A stretch of 64,000 bases of DNA from contig CABSNU010000010.1 of assembly GCA_902479135.1 (NCBI GenBank), positions 3,389-67,388 of the forward strand. The letters run 5' to 3'. The notes under the pieces were generated by a model that did no database searches, had not been told where the DNA came from, and saw only the letters and a list, made by a program, of their open reading frames with translations. Positions 60,487 to 64,000 of the stretch are shown here, piece by piece (position 1 is the first letter of the stretch; every line of letters starts with the position of its first letter). The stretch is from an uncultured Collinsella sp. (GTDB lineage: Bacteria > Actinomycetota > Coriobacteriia > Coriobacteriales > Coriobacteriaceae). A program made the position numbers and the translations under genes.

Positions 60487-61632
60487 CTACACGTAGACCT
60501 TGTCGAGACGCATGCCAAAGCCGCAGGCGACCTCGTAGTTAATCGTTCCGCGCAGTCGGGCCATCTCGCCCATAGTGATCTCGGCATCGCCATCGCGGCC
60601 GACAATGATCATCTCGTCACCATACTCGGCCTCGGGAATCTCGTGTGCCGGGTTGGACTGAATGGCGACCATAAACTGGTCCATGCAGATATTGCCAACC
60701 TGATGCACACGCTCGCCGCGATACAGCACATCCATACGATTGGAAAGCGTACGCGATAGGCCATCGGCATAACCGATCGGCAGCGTGCAGATCTGAACGC
60801 GCGTACGCGGTACGCGGTAGGTAAAACCGTAGCCCACGCCCTCACCCATCGCAGGGTGCGCCACGCGCGTCACACGCGCATGGACGCTCATAACGGGATC
60901 AAGCTGCATCACGCGGCCACTCAGCTCGCACGGCTGCATGCCATACAAGCCAACGCCGGCGCGGATCATATCAAAATGCATCGAGGGGTCGAGCATCGAG
61001 GACGGCGTGTTGGCGCAGTGCACGATACCGCACTCAAAACCCGCATCCTTAATGGCCTGAACGGCCTCGGTAAAGCGCTGACACTGCAGCTTGTAGTCCC
61101 AGCCCGAAGGTTCATCGGCCGTGGCGAAGTGCGTAAATACGCCGTCGCACTGAATACCGCGATGGAAATTTATACCGCGGACAAAGTCGAGCACCTGCGT
61201 GTAGTGAACGCCGATACGATTCATGCCCGTCTCGATGGCGAGATGATACTTGCCCACTTTGCCCGCCGCGACGGCACATTCGCCATACGCAAGAGCAAAG
61301 TCAGACGTATAGACCGAGGGCATGATATCAAACTCGAGCAACGTCGGAATGGCCTCGATAGGCGGCTCGCTTAGGATGAGGATGGGTTTCGTAATCCCGC
61401 TCTGTCGGAGCTCAACGCCCTCGTTAACCGTCGCCACGGCAAACATGTCGGCACCGGCCGAATACATAATCTTGGCGCACTCAACAGCTCCATGACCATA
61501 AGCATCGGCCTTGACCACGCAGCACAGGCGCTGACGTGGATTCAGCAAGTTCTTATAGGCCCTCGTGTTGCGACGGAGCGCCCCGCGGTCGATCTCGACC
61601 CAGGACCAGCGCGTCAAATCGGCTTTATTCAT
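60487..61632 (-). CDS. alr: Alanine racemase
   Basis: 381 aa fold-type III PLP enzyme. PLP Lys41 lies in VVKADAYGHGAVECA; IGVHYTQVL, GVGYGFTYRVPR and LPIGYADGLSR are the other hallmarks, the last two around the catalytic Tyr. It supplies D-alanine for peptidoglycan. It starts 2 bp after the nnr stop on the minus strand. The pairing with the NAD(P)H-hydrate repair enzyme and acpS is a widespread conserved order in actinobacteria and Firmicutes. Confidence 0.96.
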   Translation of the reverse strand: MNKADLTRWSWVEIDRGALRRNTRAYKNLLNPRQRLCCVVKADAYGHGAVECAKIMYSAGADMFAVATVNEGVELRQSGITKPILILSEPPIEAIPTLLEFDIMPSVYTSDFALAYGECAVAAGKVGKYHLAIETGMNRIGVHYTQVLDFVRGINFHRGIQCDGVFTHFATADEPSGWDYKLQCQRFTEAVQAIKDAGFECGIVHCANTPSSMLDPSMHFDMIRAGVGLYGMQPCELSGRVMQLDPVMSVHARVTRVAHPAMGEGVGYGFTYRVPRTRVQICTLPIGYADGLSRTLSNRMDVLYRGERVHQVGNICMDQFMVAIQSNPAHEIPEAEYGDEMIIVGRDGDAEITMGEMARLRGTINYEVACGFGMRLDKVYV

Positions 61633-61634
61633 GA

Positions 61635-63251
61635 TTAGTCATCCGACCCTTCGTCCATGATTCCCAGATCTTCGAGCGCATCCTTTGCCGCCAGTTCCAT
61701 GGCCGGACCGATCAAGTCGATAAGATCGGTCGCGATGACGCTCTTCTCACCATACTCCGTCGCCGCGGCAAAACCGGCGTAGCTGTGAAGTGCGACGGCG
61801 TACGAATACAGCAACTCCCAACGATCCATCTCGTCGCGCATGGTGGCAAGCGTGCCGGCCAAAATACCCGCGAGGACATCACCCGAACCGGCAGTTGCCA
61901 GAGAAGCCGGACCCGAGAGCGGCAGCAGCACACGCTCAACGCCACAGATAGCCGTCGTCGGCCCCTTGGCAATGACCACCAGATTGTCGGAGCCTGCAGC
62001 CCAGACAACCTTCTGCGCGGCCGCAATCGCGGTACCAAGGTCGTTCACCTCGTCACCGGCAACCAAACGCGAAAGCTCACGATAGTGCGGCGTCATAACC
62101 AACGGCTGCTCGCGACGATACATCTCGGGATTACTATCAATACCGTCAATGGCAATCTTAGCAAGGCAGTTGAGTGCATCGGCGTCCAAAATAAGCGGCA
62201 CATCAAGCTCGAGCAAGCCCGAAACCACCTGCATAGCGCCGGCAGATGTCGTCATACCGGGACCGCACAGTACACAGCTGTACTTCTTTGCAATCTCGCA
62301 CACAGTCATGCGCGCAGCGGCGCCAAAGGAGCCGCGGGAATCAGACGGAATAGCAAAGACGGGAATCGAAGGAAGTGCCATGCGAATAAGATTGGCGCAG
62401 GCGTCAGGAGCCGCGACTGCCACGTAACCAGCACCCGCGCGAGCTGCAGACTTGGCCGCCATAATGGCAGCACCAGGATATTGCGCAGATCCGGCGACAA
62501 TAAGCACAGAGCCACGGGAATACTTATCGATATTCGTAGGTAGTGGGGCAAAGTAATCAACTAAGTCACCGGGCTCGACAATCTCGGCGGCGTGGTCGAC
62601 ATCATCGATGACCTCGTCAAGACGGTCGTAAAGATTGCCGCAGATCAAATCGCCAGCATACTCAGGACCATCAGCGCTATACAGACCAATCTTGGGCGCA
62701 ATCATCGTCACCGTATGCTCGGCACGAATGCAGTCGTCATCAACAACGCCCGTCTCGGCATTCAGGCCCGAAGGAACATCAATGGATACGACACAATCGG
62801 CGCATTCATTGACCGTAGGAATCCAGATGGAGAACGGCGCACGCAGATTTCCGTGGAAACCGGTACCAAAAATGGCATCGACAACAACATCGGCCTTATC
62901 GATCAAAACCTCGAGTTCGTCACGAGAGGGGCCGACGCAAACGTGCACATCGCGGCCGGCAGTACGACGAGCAACATGACGTGCCAGAGCAGCAGGAATC
63001 TCATCCGGCTCAACCGGAGAAACGATATCCACGTCCACACCCTTATGGCTCAGGATATCGGCGGCAACCCAACCGTCGCCGCCATTATTACCAAAACCGA
63101 CCAGAACGAGAACCCGATCGGGATTGAGCTTCAAGACCTCGTTGGCGGCAAACTCACCCGCTAGCTCCATAAGCTCGGCCTTCGAAGTCCCTTCGCGTTC
63201 GATGATATCCTCGAGGCGAACGACTTCTTCGGTACTCAAAACCGGTTTCAT
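61635..63251 (-). CDS. nnr: Bifunctional NAD(P)H-hydrate epimerase/ADP-dependent dehydratase (NnrE-NnrD)
   Basis: 538 aa. NnrE part: residues about 1-215 (VLVLVGFGNNGGDGWVAADIL, VDAIFGTGFHGNLRAPFS, VSIDVPSGLNAETGVVDDDCI). NnrD part: about 235-520 (NIDKYSRGSVLIVAGSAQYPGAAI, LCGPGMTTSAGAM, VMTPHYRELSRLV, ATAGSGDVLAGILAGTLATMRD). It repairs NADHX and NADPHX, damaged nicotinamide cofactors. The stop of acpS abuts its ATG. Both catalytic regions look intact. Confidence 0.95.
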   Translation of the reverse strand: MKPVLSTEEVVRLEDIIEREGTSKAELMELAGEFAANEVLKLNPDRVLVLVGFGNNGGDGWVAADILSHKGVDVDIVSPVEPDEIPAALARHVARRTAGRDVHVCVGPSRDELEVLIDKADVVVDAIFGTGFHGNLRAPFSIWIPTVNECADCVVSIDVPSGLNAETGVVDDDCIRAEHTVTMIAPKIGLYSADGPEYAGDLICGNLYDRLDEVIDDVDHAAEIVEPGDLVDYFAPLPTNIDKYSRGSVLIVAGSAQYPGAAIMAAKSAARAGAGYVAVAAPDACANLIRMALPSIPVFAIPSDSRGSFGAAARMTVCEIAKKYSCVLCGPGMTTSAGAMQVVSGLLELDVPLILDADALNCLAKIAIDGIDSNPEMYRREQPLVMTPHYRELSRLVAGDEVNDLGTAIAAAQKVVWAAGSDNLVVIAKGPTTAICGVERVLLPLSGPASLATAGSGDVLAGILAGTLATMRDEMDRWELLYSYAVALHSYAGFAAATEYGEKSVIATDLIDLIGPAMELAAKDALEDLGIMDEGSDD

Positions 63252-63791
63252 CTATGCTCCTAGCGTATCTTGCGAAGCATCGCCCAGGTGCTCCGCCAAT
63301 GCTGAATTCTGCAGCTGCTCAAGCTCATCTAAAACAGAGCGAGCCTCTTTAAATGTCTGCGCTACGCGTTTCTTGGTGCTCACCTTTTCCTCTTTTGGCT
63401 TAGGCCGAGCATCTTCGGTAATCGCGATGGCATTCGCAACGGCCAAGTCTCCTGTAAGCGTAATGGAAAGAGCGACCTCAACAACACCCAGCTCTTGAGC
63501 GATCTCGAGAGCACGACCCGAAAGCAGCGCCTTCGGTTTGCCGAGTTTATCACGCGTAACCGAAACATCCTTGCGACCAACGCCTTGACTAAAACCCGTG
63601 CCGAGAGCTTTAAGTACCGCCTCGCGCGAAGCAAAGCGGCTGGCATAGTGAGCAGCGGGACGCGATGATGCATCACAATACGCACGCTCTTCTTCGGTAA
63701 ACACACGCCGAGCAAACGACGGCGTCTTTTCAAGAATTGATTTCATACGGGAAATCTCGACGATATCAACGCCGATACCAGCTTCAGCCAT
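63252..63791 (-). CDS. acpS: Holo-[acyl-carrier-protein] synthase AcpS with C-terminal extension
   Basis: 179 aa, about 55 longer than usual. The catalytic core covers residues 1-125: GIGVDIVEISRM, EERAYCDASSRPAAHYASRFASREAVLKALGTGF with metal-binding Asp and Glu, and ALSITLTGDLAVANAIA. It transfers phosphopantetheine from CoA to ACP. The tail (KPKEEKVSTKKRVAQTFKEARSVLDELEQLQN...) is charged and probably helical, of unknown role. ATG at 63791 follows GGAGG. First gene of the operon acpS-nnr-alr-udg-tsaE-tsaB/rimI/tsaD. Confidence 0.94.
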   Translation of the reverse strand: MAEAGIGVDIVEISRMKSILEKTPSFARRVFTEEERAYCDASSRPAAHYASRFASREAVLKALGTGFSQGVGRKDVSVTRDKLGKPKALLSGRALEIAQELGVVEVALSITLTGDLAVANAIAITEDARPKPKEEKVSTKKRVAQTFKEARSVLDELEQLQNSALAEHLGDASQDTLGA

Positions 63792-63900
63792 GTTCACCTC
63801 CATATCGCACAGACTAAGTTATTGTAGCCCGTTCACAGAAGATGCGACAAACGAGGGTTATAAAACACAGCTACTATGTGAGACAAAAGCTCGCAAACGA

Positions 63901-63930
63901 AAAAAGGGGGAGGCCGCGAGGCCTCCCCCT
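63901..63930 (-). terminator. Intrinsic terminator of an upstream minus-strand gene outside the window
   Basis: GGGGGAGGCC (63907-63916) and GGCCTCCCCC (63921-63930) with GCGA loop. The minus strand ends in six T. Sequence from 63931 to 64000 shows dyads but no convincing gene; it probably holds the 3' end of a gene or RNA extending beyond the window. Confidence 0.85.
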
Positions 63931-64000
63931 TCTAAGTTCAAGCGTACGGCTCGGTGCCGTCCACCGGTCAGCGGCGCCCTGGCCTCCCACGGGCTGACCC

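Noticed and set aside
63931..64000. SRP RNA, RNase P RNA or tmRNA end
   Set aside because: The terminator suggests a gene or RNA end, but I could not match the visible 70 nt to any known RNA.

Overview
The window is high-GC chromosomal DNA of an actinobacterium of the class Coriobacteriia, most likely Collinsella or a close relative. That is an inference from codon and GC character, the fused ATP-PRT (HisZ-HisG) protein, the mannose-family and glucose-family PTS genes, glycogen/maltodextrin genes and a gut-type carbohydrate repertoire. I see no rRNA, prophage, insertion sequence, integrase or CRISPR array. Two tRNA genes are present: Leu(UAA) and Gln(UUG).

Layout. 1-7.9 kb: the end of a sensor kinase, an orphan galactitol-type PTS IIB with a VOC protein, tRNA-Leu, then ppx, an FtsB/DivIC-like gene and eno on the minus strand, and a DUF4143-type ATPase preceded by three evenly spaced direct repeats. 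8-14.3 kb: mazG, a YfcE-type phosphoesterase, an orphan LarC C-terminal domain, and a fused CydDC-like ABC exporter coupled to a YgbA-type gene. 14.5-23.4 kb: a complete histidine pathway (hisZG-D-C-B-H-A-F-I-E on the minus strand, with a PHP-type histidinol phosphatase facing it). 23.5-31 kb: a mannose-family PTS with two SIS-domain deglycases, a FrlC-like epimerase and two overlapping GntR regulators, read here as an Amadori-product (fructoselysine/glucoselysine) system. 31-35.3 kb: a LacI regulator, murB and a coiled-coil NlpC/P60-like hydrolase. 35.6-49.3 kb: galE, malQ, glgP, a CUT1 sugar ABC importer, and a TreR-like GntR divergent from a PTS EIICB fused to a HAD phosphatase. 49.4-52 kb: prenyl synthase, a peptidoglycan-binding protein and tRNA-Gln. 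52-64 kb: an orphan TOPRIM (JetD-C-like) protein, cstA, and a minus-strand operon acpS-nnr-alr-udg-tsaE-tsaB/rimI/tsaD.

The most unusual content is between the genes. Three copies of one structured element (34020-34144, 52062-52198, 56835-56941) share a core and covarying inner helices. Their outer stems are near-perfect but differ in sequence, and each copy starts within 7-26 nt of a minus-strand stop codon. Both tRNA genes are followed by the same architecture: a terminator, an antisense T-arm copy, a GC-rich hairpin block and a sense copy of the tRNA 3' end about 192-196 bp downstream. Other structured repeats are a three-copy hairpin array behind glgP, a two-copy hairpin family at 10.0 and 14.3 kb, a 174-bp dyad at 718-891 and a 31-bp perfect hairpin at 31.6 kb.

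Regulatory reading: near-identical TTGTTTAAAC-type sites lie before malQ, before the ABC binding protein and between the TreR-like regulator and the PTS-HAD gene. They suggest one alpha-glucoside regulon. Start codons were chosen from ribosome-binding sites; where the longest frame ran further upstream, this is stated.
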